Of a stretch of 7,196 bases of DNA, positions 1 to 6,939 are shown in pieces. This stretch comes from Peptostreptococcaceae bacterium (GTDB lineage: Bacteria > Bacillota_A > Clostridia > Peptostreptococcales > Anaerovoracaceae): NCBI GenBank assembly GCA_016650135.1, contig JAENWH010000092.1, positions 1 to 7,196 of the forward strand, written 5' to 3'. Numbering within the stretch: position 1 is the first letter of the stretch; each line of letters opens with the position of its first letter. The position numbers and the translations under genes were made by a program. The notes under the pieces are model-generated. The model did no database searches and was not told where the DNA came from. It saw only the letters and a program-made list of their open reading frames with translations.

Positions 1-49
1 ATTATACTGGCATCGGGAGGCAATGGCAAATACAAAGCAAATTCGTCGT

Positions 50-1498
50 TTATCCCTTCTTTATCCGATAAATTTTGCCTTTAATTTTCTTAGTCTTAAG
101 AGCATTGATTACCAGACTTTCCTTACCATCGAAAATTTCAACAGTAGTTATATTTTCTTTTATATCGACCTTTCCGATGTCTTCATTGTAAACACCATCA
201 ACATTTCTGACGGCTGTCAAAAAATCGCTTGTTTTCAAAACACTGTTATCTCTGCCGGCCATGAACTGCACCAAAGCCTTCTTTCCATTACGGCTACCTG
301 GTTTAAATCTTTCCTTGCTATTTCGGTTTTTAGACTCAGTTTTCTGCCTTTTATCAACGTGGCCACCTTTACATGGGATTTCATAGCCAAGGAAGGTTTC
401 AAGTGCTTTAAATCTTTCCATTTCGCTTGGGATAACCATAGTGATTGCAATACCGTGTTCATCCACACGACCTGTTCTCCCAATTCTGTGAATGTAACTT
501 TCAGGCTCAAAAGGTACGCCATAGTTGATGATATGAGTAACACCTTGCACGTGCAAACCTCTAGCTGCCACATCTGTGGCAATAAGCATCCTGTATTCGC
601 CTTTTTTGAAAGCATTTAACTTCTCAGTACGTATTTTCTGGTCCATGCCGCCATGTACAGCGCAGGTGGAACGATCCCACTTCTTGAAAATTTCAAACAA
701 ATTGTCTACCTGCTCCTGAGTATTACAGAACATAATGGCTTTTCTGGGGTTTTCCTTTTCAATGACTTTTTTCATAAAATCAACTTTTTTAAGCCCGTCG
801 ACAGCATAGTAAATTTGTTCTATTTTATCAAAGGTTGAGACTTCTGACTCAATATCGATGTTTTCTGGACTATTCATGTATTCACGGCTTAGGAAATTTA
901 TTTCATCAGGCATGGTTGCGGAGAAGAGCAGCGTCACTCTTTCTTTAGGCACTTTTTTGAGAATAGTTTCTATCTGTTCCTTAAATCCCATAATCAGCAT
1001 TTCGTCCGCTTCATCAATCACCAGATATTTAACATCCTGGAGCTTTATATTCTTGTTTTTTAAATGGTCCATCATTCTACCGGGTGTTGCCACGATTACT
1101 TGGGGTTTCTGCTTCAATTCTTTTCTTTGAAGCTCCATCGGCTGGTTCCCGTGTAAGGCGCAAAATTTCAAACCGGTGTACTTGCCAATGTCCGTCATAT
1201 CTTCTTTAACCTGTACGGTCAATTCTCGCGTTGGTGTTAATACTAAAACCTGAGGACTTTCCAGTTCGACATCGATTTTTTGACAGAGAGGGATGGCGAA
1301 AGCCGCTGTTTTGCCGCTGCCAGTTTGCGATTTAACAATCAGGTCCATACCTGCAAGAATCATGGGGATTACTTTTGCCTGAACTTCCAAAGGTTTTTTA
1401 AACCCTAATTCACTTAGCGCTTTTTTTATATTGTTATCAAGTGGATAATCCTTAAACTTTTCTATGCTTTTCGCTTCATTTTCTTTTACCGGATTCAT
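50..1498 (-). CDS. dbpA: DEAD-box ATP-dependent RNA helicase, DbpA/YxiN type
   Basis: ATP-driven RNA helicase of 482 residues in the cytoplasm. The full superfamily 2 motif set is visible: a Q motif ending at Gln40, motif I SQTGSGKT (57-64), Ia PTREL (89-93), Ib TPGR (138-141), II DEAD (162-165), III SAT (193-195), a motif V region ATDVAARGL (307-315) and VI HRIGRTGR (337-344). A basic linker (about 380-407) leads into a C-terminal domain (about 408-480) resembling the DbpA RNA-binding fold (RRM-like). In the family this domain targets the enzyme to hairpin 92 of 23S rRNA, so the inferred role is late assembly of the large ribosomal subunit. Length suits DbpA/YxiN proteins. The start is supported by an AAGAGGT ribosome binding site (minus strand, 1505-1511). 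It lies 98 bases downstream of the cyclic-di-GMP gene in the same direction, with its own candidate -10 box. It could be named as another clostridial DEAD-box helicase, but the C-terminal domain favours DbpA. No truncation is seen. Confidence 0.93.
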   Translation of the reverse strand: MNPVKENEAKSIEKFKDYPLDNNIKKALSELGFKKPLEVQAKVIPMILAGMDLIVKSQTGSGKTAAFAIPLCQKIDVELESPQVLVLTPTRELTVQVKEDMTDIGKYTGLKFCALHGNQPMELQRKELKQKPQVIVATPGRMMDHLKNKNIKLQDVKYLVIDEADEMLIMGFKEQIETILKKVPKERVTLLFSATMPDEINFLSREYMNSPENIDIESEVSTFDKIEQIYYAVDGLKKVDFMKKVIEKENPRKAIMFCNTQEQVDNLFEIFKKWDRSTCAVHGGMDQKIRTEKLNAFKKGEYRMLIATDVAARGLHVQGVTHIINYGVPFEPESYIHRIGRTGRVDEHGIAITMVIPSEMERFKALETFLGYEIPCKGGHVDKRQKTESKNRNSKERFKPGSRNGKKALVQFMAGRDNSVLKTSDFLTAVRNVDGVYNEDIGKVDIKENITTVEIFDGKESLVINALKTKKIKGKIYRIKKG

Positions 1499-1532
1499 CT
1501 ATTTACCTCTTCCTAATTCTAACCTTATTACC

Positions 1533-1538
1533 ATTATA
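1533..1538 (-). promoter_or_regulatory. Candidate -10 box for the dbpA helicase gene
   Basis: Read on the minus strand this is a perfect TATAAT, 34 bases ahead of the helicase start codon, in the 98-base gap after the upstream sensor gene. No good -35 hexamer sits 16-18 bases before it (the nearest TTTACA is 23 bases away), and there is no TG extension directly next to it. The -10 match is clear but the promoter as a whole is only moderately supported. No convincing terminator hairpin was found in this gap, so some read-through from the sensor gene is possible. Confidence 0.4.
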
Positions 1539-1596
1539 TAACATATTCAGCAGATTAGCACTGTAAAAATCAACAATGATGCACGATTCTACACAT

Positions 1597-3954
1597 TTAA
1601 ATATCCTCCGTGTAATTAATTAAGCCAATTTCTTTCTCTAAAAACGCTTTAGCTATTTCAGGGTCAAACTGTTTTCCAGAACATCTGATGATTTCTTTTG
1701 ATGCCTCTTCATCGCTCAATATTTTGCCATAAGATCTCTCACTAGTCATGGCATCATAAGCATCCGCAACAGCAATTATTCTTGCTTCTATGGATATTTG
1801 TTCTCCTTTTAATCCTTTTGGATATCCCGTCCCATCCCATTTTTCCTGATGCTGAAGCACAAACTCTGCTATTTCTGAAAATTCGTTAACTGAACTCAAT
1901 ATCCTGTAACCTATTTCAGAATGTTTTTTAATTTCTTCCCATTCAGCGTCCCCTAATTTTTGCCGGCTGTTAAGGATTCTTTCGTCAATACCTATTTTCC
2001 CAATATCATGAACCAAGCCTGCTATTCTCACTTGGTTAATCACTTCAATATTCATATTCATTTTTGTTGCAATGTTTTCGCAAATTTTACTGACTCTCTT
2101 TGAATGTAGCATTTCTCTATGGTTTTTTTCATAGAGGGTATTCATTATAAGATCAATAGTTTTACTCCTCATGCTTGAGCTTTCATATAGTTTGTGCCTG
2201 TACATATCATCTTCTGAACTTTTCATTATATCCAGAATATTTTCATTCTCGTCGACTTTAGTTTTAATCCCAAATGAGATGGATATATTTATTCCATTTA
2301 TATTTTGTTTTAATAATTTATCTTTGATTCGGTTGACAACCATTTCGGCTTCGCGATAATCTGTTATAGGGAGCAGGATGGCGAACTCGTCGCCTCCAAA
2401 TCTGGATATTATGTCATCAGCTCTACAGTTGCATTTTAAAACTTCTGCAACTTTCAAAAGCAAGTCATCTCCCATACCGTGGCCAAAAGAATCATTTATT
2501 AATTTCAACCCATTTACATCACCAATGGCAACTGTTAAGGGCAGGTTTCTTTTGACATCCAGTCTTGAAATTTCTTCTTCGTAAAATCTACGATTATATA
2601 AGTCAGTCAGCTGGTCATGATACCCTAGATATAAGACTTCTTCTTCATTTCTCTTGCGCTCGCTGATATCACGGCCTATACCGATAATCCCTATAATGTT
2701 GCTATCAACATCCGTATATGGGGCTTTGAGCATATCAATAGAAATTCCCATTCCATTTGGATAAGTAATAATTTCCTCATTATTATAAGGTTCACCTGTA
2801 TCCATTACAATTTTGTCATTTTTCATATAAAAGGTAGCATTGTCATTGCCAAATAATTCGAAGTCAGTTTTATTTATTATTTCATCCTCTGGCTTTCCAA
2901 CAAATTTTTGGAATTCCAGATTACATCCAAGATATTCCCCCTTTTTATTTTTATAAAAGAAAATGTCAGGGATTGCATCTAGTAAAGAAGTTATCAGTCT
3001 GGCCTGTTTTCCCTGTCGGTCCTGACTCTCTTCCAATACATCGACAGCATCCTTGAGTTCTTTTGTTTTTTTGTTGACTTTACTTTTCAAAGCATAACTA
3101 AATCCAGCAAGAATAGAGAATGCTAATAGAATAATGCCTAAAATGTACAACATATATATGAAATATTCATTGTGAGCTAAATTTTCCCCATACCATTTTT
3201 TGTTGATTTCAGCATATTCCTTATCTGATATCAGGGAAAATCCTTTTTCCACAGTATTTAACATGGCAGTATTCCCTTTTAATACAGCTCTATGGAACTC
3301 ACCTGTGTATAGCGGCTTGGAATAGTTAAATTTAGATTCTAAGTTTTCTCTGTACATGAAATAACGTGCGGGAGGCATATCCATAACAAAAATGGAAACT
3401 TCTCCAGTTTTAGCTGCATTGATTATTTCTTCATAACTATTATATAAATGCAAATCGGCAACATCGCTGGACAGCAGGTACATTATACTTGCATCTCCAA
3501 CTTTAACTGCCACAGAAAATCCTTTCAGCGAATCAAGATCGGTTATGCCGGATATTTCTTTTGGGAAAAAAATGTTGGCATTAATCTTCTCATAGGGCTT
3601 TGTGAAGTCATACAATTTCTCTCTTCCAGCATTTTGAAATATTGTGTCAATTACATCGTAATCTCCATTTTCCATATCTGTCAAAGCCTTACTCCAAGAC
3701 ATTGGATAAAGTTTAACTGCTATTCCAGTTTTCTTTTCCCATAATTTCCATTGATCAACGATGATTCCCTGGGGATTCCCCGCACTGTCTTTAAACACAA
3801 ATGGGGGATAATTATCATCCAAAACGACTCTGATGGTTTTAATGTTGGGATCTATAGCTTCATTTGACAGGGCGAATCCATTTATGTTTTGAACAAAACT
3901 AATAGTTGCAAAAGTAACTATTGTAATAAATGTAATTATGATTATTCTCTTCAT
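1597..3954 (-). CDS. Membrane sensor with solute-binding, PAS, GGDEF and HD-GYP domains (cyclic-di-GMP turnover)
   Basis: Predicted 785-residue receptor that makes and/or degrades cyclic di-GMP in response to an external ligand. Order: signal-anchor helix (about 4-24), family 3 extracellular solute-binding domain (about 38-256), transmembrane helix (about 264-287), linker helix (288-318), PAS domain (about 319-432), GGDEF domain (about 440-598) and HD-GYP domain (about 600-775). Arg111 (in REKLYDFTKPY) and Asp192 match the positions that bind the amino acid backbone in this binding-protein family, suggesting an amino-acid-like ligand. GGDEF is intact (520-524), with an inhibitory RxxD site (511-514) five residues ahead. 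The HD-GYP domain has His617, HD (649-650), His678 and WDGTGYP (706-712), but HQE (702-704) replaces the usual HHE. The reading frame is open from 4005, yet the start at 3954 is preferred: it begins the hydrophobic signal helix and follows an AAGGAGTG site. Both activities look possible; net direction cannot be read from sequence. Confidence 0.92.
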   Translation of the reverse strand: MKRIIIITFITIVTFATISFVQNINGFALSNEAIDPNIKTIRVVLDDNYPPFVFKDSAGNPQGIIVDQWKLWEKKTGIAVKLYPMSWSKALTDMENGDYDVIDTIFQNAGREKLYDFTKPYEKINANIFFPKEISGITDLDSLKGFSVAVKVGDASIMYLLSSDVADLHLYNSYEEIINAAKTGEVSIFVMDMPPARYFMYRENLESKFNYSKPLYTGEFHRAVLKGNTAMLNTVEKGFSLISDKEYAEINKKWYGENLAHNEYFIYMLYILGIILLAFSILAGFSYALKSKVNKKTKELKDAVDVLEESQDRQGKQARLITSLLDAIPDIFFYKNKKGEYLGCNLEFQKFVGKPEDEIINKTDFELFGNDNATFYMKNDKIVMDTGEPYNNEEIITYPNGMGISIDMLKAPYTDVDSNIIGIIGIGRDISERKRNEEEVLYLGYHDQLTDLYNRRFYEEEISRLDVKRNLPLTVAIGDVNGLKLINDSFGHGMGDDLLLKVAEVLKCNCRADDIISRFGGDEFAILLPITDYREAEMVVNRIKDKLLKQNINGINISISFGIKTKVDENENILDIMKSSEDDMYRHKLYESSSMRSKTIDLIMNTLYEKNHREMLHSKRVSKICENIATKMNMNIEVINQVRIAGLVHDIGKIGIDERILNSRQKLGDAEWEEIKKHSEIGYRILSSVNEFSEIAEFVLQHQEKWDGTGYPKGLKGEQISIEARIIAVADAYDAMTSERSYGKILSDEEASKEIIRCSGKQFDPEIAKAFLEKEIGLINYTEDI

Positions 3955-3960
3955 TAAAAA

Positions 3961-3968
3961 CACTCCTT
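3961..3968 (-). promoter_or_regulatory. Ribosome binding site deciding the sensor-gene start
   Basis: On the minus strand the bases just ahead of the ATG at 3954 read AAGGAGTG followed by six spacer bases, a near-ideal Shine-Dalgarno. The upstream in-frame ATG at 4005 would add 17 residues before the Lys-Arg and hydrophobic signal helix and has no comparable site, so 3954 is the better start. Confidence 0.75.
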
Positions 3969-4076
3969 CGCAAGCATTTAAAAGAATTAACCCATATTGT
4001 GACATACACTAGAAGCCAGTGGAATCATTAAATAAACCATAACAAACTTTGATTAATTTTATCATAGTCAAAATGT

Positions 4077-4105
4077 TTGCGCAATAATAAATAAGAGTAT
4101 ATTAT
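4077..4105 (+). promoter_or_regulatory. Candidate promoter of the reductase-ndk operon
   Basis: TTGCGC (4077-4082) and TATTAT (4100-4105) are separated by exactly 17 bases, upstream of the reductase start. The -35 keeps the TTG core only, and the -10 has five of six consensus bases. The whole area is A+T-rich, so other -10 choices exist, including the second copy of the overlapping 12-base repeat. Confidence 0.4.
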
Positions 4106-4123
4106 AAAACCTATATTATAAAA
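4098..4123 (+). repeat. 12-base perfect direct repeat over the candidate -10 region
   Basis: TATATTATAAAA occurs at 4098-4109 and again at 4112-4123, two bases apart (period 14). The first copy overlaps the candidate -10 box of the reductase operon, so the second may be a duplicate -10 element or chance in A+T-rich DNA. Confidence 0.6.
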
Positions 4124-4151
4124 ATTAAGGATTAACCTCCAATTAAAAATG

Positions 4152-4158
4152 AAAGGTG
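4152..4158 (+). promoter_or_regulatory. Ribosome binding site deciding the reductase start
   Basis: AAAGGTG sits five bases ahead of the ATG at 4164. The earlier in-frame ATG at 4149 overlaps this region and has only an AAGGA about 17 bases upstream, which is too far. The start at 4164 also gives the N terminus typical of the family (MNYRS, then LGYGCMRFP). Confidence 0.65.
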
Positions 4159-4163
4159 CATTG

Positions 4164-5351
4164 ATGAATTATAGATCTAATAATAAAAATGGAGATAAAC
4201 TATCCATATTAGGGTATGGCTGTATGAGGTTTCCTAAAAAAGGGAACAGTGTGGATGAAGAAAGAACTGAAAGGCAAATTATTTCAGCGATAGAACAGGG
4301 TGTTAATTATTTTGACACAGCCTATATCTATCATGGAGGCAAAAGTGAAATCATTTTGGGACAAATTCTGGCAAAAGGTTATCGGGACAGGGTTAAGATT
4401 GCCACAAAAATGCCGCCATTTATGGTACGTAAAAGTGCTGATATGGATAAGATATTCAATACCCAGCTAAAAAGACTTCAGACAGACCATATCGATTATT
4501 ATCTGATGCATATGCTTCCGGATGTTCAAACATGGGAAAGGCTTAAAACCTTGGGCATAATTGAATGGATTGACGAAAAGAAAAAGTCTGGTCAGATAAT
4601 AAACCTGGGATTTTCTTATCATGGAGGAACAAGTGAATTCATGAAAATAATTGATGCTTATGATTGGGATTTTTGTCAGATTCAATATAACTATTTGGAT
4701 GAAAACAATCAAGCTGGCAGAGGCGGGCTTAATTATGCTGCTTCAAAAGGTATTCCTATTGTTGTGATGGAACCTCTTCGCGGTGGAAAAATCGTTGATG
4801 GACTGCCTAAGGAAGTTGATATGATATGGAAGGAGGCTAAACCTTCTCGAAGTGCTGCAGATTGGGCATTGAGATGGGTATGGAATCAGCCTGAAGTGAT
4901 GCTCGCATTATCCGGAATGAATAATGAGAACCAAATCGCCGAGAATATACGGGTAGCTTCTGAGGCGCAGGCTAATGATTTCACTTCGGAGGAACTGGCA
5001 TTATTTGCGACAGCAAAAGAGATTTTGAGCAAAAAAACAAAGGTGAACTGTACTGCGTGCGGTTATTGCATGCCGTGCCCGTCTGGCGTTGATATACCTA
5101 CCTGCTTTTCATGTTACAATCAAAAATATATGAATAAAAACAAAAGTGCAGCATTTTTTAATTATATCACTCAAACAGGGGCCACTACCTCGAATCCAAC
5201 CTACGCATCCCGTTGTACCAAATGCAGAAAATGTGAGCAGCATTGCCCTCAGAATATACTAATCAGCGAAAAAATGGCTGAAGTTAAAAAGGATATGGAG
5301 AATGTTTTCTTTAAACCCATTGTCGCTGTTGCAAAGAAGTTTATGAAATAA
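4164..5351 (+). CDS. Aldo/keto reductase fused to a two-cluster 4Fe-4S ferredoxin-type domain
   Basis: Predicted cytoplasmic oxidoreductase of 395 residues. The N-terminal part (about 1-285) is an aldo/keto reductase barrel with the family's catalytic tetrad visible: Asp51 (in FDTA), Tyr56, Lys82 (in ATKMPP) and His116 (in LMHML). LGYGCMRFP (16-24) is the usual first-strand signature of this subgroup. The C-terminal part holds two cysteine motifs: Cys296, 299, 302 and 305 (CTACGYCMPC), then Cys351, 354, 357 and 361 (CTKCRKCEQHC, followed by Pro), as in ferredoxin-type 4Fe-4S domains. Cys314 and Cys317 are extra. This is the known class of clostridial and archaeal predicted oxidoreductases (COG1453-like); the substrate is generally unknown and none can be inferred here. 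The clusters suggest electron exchange with ferredoxin or a partner in addition to, or instead of, NAD(P)H. The first gene of a likely operon, it ends 27 bases before ndk. An alternative start at 4149 adds five residues. Confidence 0.92.
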   Translation: MNYRSNNKNGDKLSILGYGCMRFPKKGNSVDEERTERQIISAIEQGVNYFDTAYIYHGGKSEIILGQILAKGYRDRVKIATKMPPFMVRKSADMDKIFNTQLKRLQTDHIDYYLMHMLPDVQTWERLKTLGIIEWIDEKKKSGQIINLGFSYHGGTSEFMKIIDAYDWDFCQIQYNYLDENNQAGRGGLNYAASKGIPIVVMEPLRGGKIVDGLPKEVDMIWKEAKPSRSAADWALRWVWNQPEVMLALSGMNNENQIAENIRVASEAQANDFTSEELALFATAKEILSKKTKVNCTACGYCMPCPSGVDIPTCFSCYNQKYMNKNKSAAFFNYITQTGATTSNPTYASRCTKCRKCEQHCPQNILISEKMAEVKKDMENVFFKPIVAVAKKFMK

Positions 5352-5378
5352 ATTTGTATCTCATAAAAGGAGAGAAGC

Positions 5379-5780
5379 ATGGAAAGAACCTATGTGATGT
5401 TGAAACCTGATGCTGTAAAGCGAGGCCTGATTGGTGAAATTATCGCCAGAATTGAAGCAAAGGGATATCGTGTAGCCGGTGCAAAGATGATGAAGCTTGA
5501 TCCGGTGATTTTGAGAGAGCATTATGCTCATGTCAAAGACCAGTCCTTTTATCCGGGTATGGAAGATTATATGATGTCTGGCCCTGTACTGGCTATGATT
5601 GTTGAAGGAGAAAATGTTGTTCTAGGAGTTAGAATCCTTACAGGAGCCACCAAATTTGAGGATGCCAAACCAGGAACTATCAGAGGGGATTTTGGCATGA
5701 ACACAACTCAAAATTTGATTCATAGTGCTGACACATTGGAGAATGCAGAAATAGAAATCAATCGTTTTTTCAAGAAATAA
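5379..5780 (+). CDS. ndk: Nucleoside diphosphate kinase
   Basis: Transfers the terminal phosphate from ATP to nucleoside diphosphates through a phosphohistidine intermediate, balancing nucleotide pools in the cytoplasm. At 133 residues it is slightly short but complete for the bacterial family. Visible active-site positions are Lys9 (in LKPDAV), Tyr49, Arg85, Thr91, Arg102 (in PGTIRGDFG), Asn112 and the phosphorylated His115. The usual IHGSDS segment after the histidine reads IHSADT, a mild variation of a kind common in clostridia. The start is well supported: AGGAGA (5368-5373) lies five bases ahead of the ATG. It follows the reductase by 27 bases with no terminator between them, so the two are probably co-transcribed. 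The stop codon is embedded in the first unit of a 25-base tandem repeat that fills the spacer towards corA. Confidence 0.97.
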   Translation: MERTYVMLKPDAVKRGLIGEIIARIEAKGYRVAGAKMMKLDPVILREHYAHVKDQSFYPGMEDYMMSGPVLAMIVEGENVVLGVRILTGATKFEDAKPGTIRGDFGMNTTQNLIHSADTLENAEIEINRFFKK

Positions 5781-5840
5781 GCACATTCCGTTTCTCGGGA
5801 AATAAGCACATCCCGTTTTTCGGAAAACAAGCATACTTTT
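5775..5840 (+). repeat. 25-base tandem repeat, about 2.6 copies, starting at the ndk stop
   Basis: Three successive units begin at 5775, 5800 and 5825. The first two share AAATAAGCACAT, then (T/C)CCGTTT(C/T)TCGG(G/A), differing at 3 of 25 positions. The third is partial (16 bases, AAACAAGCATAC then TTTT). The first unit includes the ndk stop codon. Units contain CCG...CGG pairs, so short competing hairpins can form, including a perfect GTTTT/AAAAC stem with a TCGG loop at 5815-5828. Because the period is not a multiple of three, the repeat is unlikely to be coding. Confidence 0.85.
5796..5820 (+). terminator. Possible weak intrinsic terminator after ndk
   Basis: CGGGA (5796-5800) can pair with TCCCG (5811-5815) around a 10-base loop, immediately followed by five T residues (5816-5820). 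The arms come from adjacent units of the 25-base repeat. A five-base-pair stem is short for a strong terminator, so partial termination between ndk and corA is the most that can be suggested. Confidence 0.35.
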
Positions 5841-5841
5841 A

Positions 5842-5868
5842 AGGATTAAGAGGATAAAGAGGATTAAT
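5842..5868 (+). repeat. 9-base tandem repeat, 3 copies, forming the corA ribosome binding site
   Basis: AGGATTAAG (5842-5850), AGGATAAAG (5851-5859) and AGGATTAAT (5860-5868) follow each other directly. Each carries an AGGA core able to pair with 16S rRNA. The last junction (AGAGGA, 5858-5863) is correctly placed for the ATG at 5870, and the third copy runs into the ATGATG start. Confidence 0.8.
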
Positions 5869-5869
5869 G

Positions 5870-6934
5870 ATGAATACAGTGATGAAAAAGAAATCCGTAA
5901 AAACTGGGTTGCCTCCTGGAAGTTTGATCCACATAGGTGATAAAAAGAATAAAGATGTTCAAATAAGACTATTCAGTTATACGGAGGATAACTATGAGGA
6001 GAACCTCATTGAAATAAATAAATTAAGCCAACTTCTCACTTTAAAGTCCGAGGTACATTGGATTGAAGTAGAAGGTATTCATGATGTGGATATTATAAAA
6101 AAAGTGGGTGATGTTTTTGGTTTGCATCCATTGGTATTAGAAGGTATATTAAATACCGATAATCGCCCTAAAATTGAAAATTATGACAAGTATACCTATA
6201 TAGTTGCAAAATTGCTTATGTATGATGAAAAACAAAGTGAGTTTACGACTGAACAGGAAAGCTTTATATTAGGTGAAAACTATGTCATCTCATTTAGCGA
6301 AAGAAAAACAGAAATATACAGTACTGTACAGGAAAGAATTAGGCAGGGTGCCGGGCATACCAGGAAGATGGGAGCAGATTATTTGCTCTATTCTTTATTG
6401 GATGTAATTGTTGATAATTATTTTAACGTGCTGGAAAAATTGAGCGATGAAATCGAACTTGCAGAAGATGAACTAATCTCAAACCCTTCACCTGACACCT
6501 TGAAAGTCATTCATAAATTTAAAAGACAGATGCTGTATATGCATAAAGCTGTCTGGCCTTTAAGGGAAGTTATTGGTGTGATGGAACGAAATGAAATCAT
6601 ACTGATGAAAGAATCCACATCCATATATATGCGGGACTTATATGACCATGTCATTCAGATCATGGAGACTGTTGAAACCTTGAGGGATATATTATCCAGT
6701 ATGCTGGATATGTATCTTTCCAGTATCAGCAATAGAATGAACGAAGTGATGAAAATTCTAACTATGATTGCTACCATTTTCATTCCCTTAACGTTTATTG
6801 TTGGATTATATGGTATGAATTTCAAATATATGCCAGAATTGAGTTGGCCGTTTATGTATCCAGTGGTATGGGTTATTATGATTTCCACAGCTGTTTTGAT
6901 GCTTTATTTTTTTAAAAAGAAAAAATGGTGGTGA
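5870..6934 (+). CDS. corA: CorA-type magnesium/cobalt transport protein
   Basis: Predicted inner-membrane divalent-cation channel, probably for Mg2+, working as a homopentamer in the family. The protein has 354 residues: a large cytoplasmic N-terminal alpha/beta domain, a long helical stalk (about residues 170-295) and two C-terminal transmembrane helices (about 296-314 and 327-347). The CorA signature GMN (315-317, in LYGMNF) ends the first helix, followed by the short loop KYMPELSW. The tail KKKKWW after the second helix is typical of basic CorA C termini. Two tandem ATGs (5867, 5870) are possible starts; 5870 has the better spacing, 6 bases after GAGGA. No promoter or Mg2+-sensing leader is recognised in the 86-base gap after ndk, so transcription may come through from the reductase-ndk operon, possibly attenuated by the repeat hairpin. 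Metal choice among Mg2+, Co2+ and Ni2+ cannot be read from the sequence. Confidence 0.95.
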   Translation: MNTVMKKKSVKTGLPPGSLIHIGDKKNKDVQIRLFSYTEDNYEENLIEINKLSQLLTLKSEVHWIEVEGIHDVDIIKKVGDVFGLHPLVLEGILNTDNRPKIENYDKYTYIVAKLLMYDEKQSEFTTEQESFILGENYVISFSERKTEIYSTVQERIRQGAGHTRKMGADYLLYSLLDVIVDNYFNVLEKLSDEIELAEDELISNPSPDTLKVIHKFKRQMLYMHKAVWPLREVIGVMERNEIILMKESTSIYMRDLYDHVIQIMETVETLRDILSSMLDMYLSSISNRMNEVMKILTMIATIFIPLTFIVGLYGMNFKYMPELSWPFMYPVVWVIMISTAVLMLYFFKKKKWW

Positions 6935-6939
6935 TAAAT

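Larger units (their letters stand above)
3955..4163. other. Divergent intergenic region between the sensor and reductase genes
   Basis: About 209 bases of A+T-rich DNA must carry the promoters for two genes reading away from each other. A candidate rightward promoter is listed separately. For the leftward sensor gene only a TTGACT hexamer (minus strand, about 4065-4070) stands out, without a good -10 at normal spacing. A short dyad, CACT with AGTG around a 7-base loop, lies at 4007-4021, but four base pairs in such sequence are weak. No riboswitch or RNA gene was recognised. Confidence 0.5.

Noticed and set aside
23..619. 198-codon plus-strand open frame with GGGAGG just ahead of its ATG
   Set aside because: It lies almost wholly antisense to the C-terminal half of the helicase gene, its ribosome site is only two bases from the ATG, and the product resembles no family I recognise.
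1499..1596. Intrinsic terminator between the sensor and helicase genes
   Set aside because: Only four-base stems such as ATCA/TGAT were found, with no following T run in the reading direction.
3955..4005. N-terminal extension of the sensor gene from the ATG at 4005
   Set aside because: The 17 added residues precede a clear Lys-Arg plus hydrophobic signal helix, and the strong ribosome site belongs to the ATG at 3954.
4134..4158. ACCTCC in the reductase leader possibly masking the AAAGGTG ribosome site
   Set aside because: Only four contiguous pairs (ACCT with AGGT) can form, too few to claim a regulatory hairpin.
5622..5834. 70-codon minus-strand frame across the end of ndk and the spacer
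   Set aside because: It is antisense to ndk, and its N-terminal pattern is just the 25-base repeat translated. No ribosome binding site supports it.
5775..5840. CRISPR array
   Set aside because: The 25-base units follow each other directly without unique spacers, and no cas genes are present.
5781..5866. Mg2+-sensing riboswitch (M-box) or other leader ahead of corA
   Set aside because: The spacer is too short for an M-box and is accounted for by the two tandem repeats.
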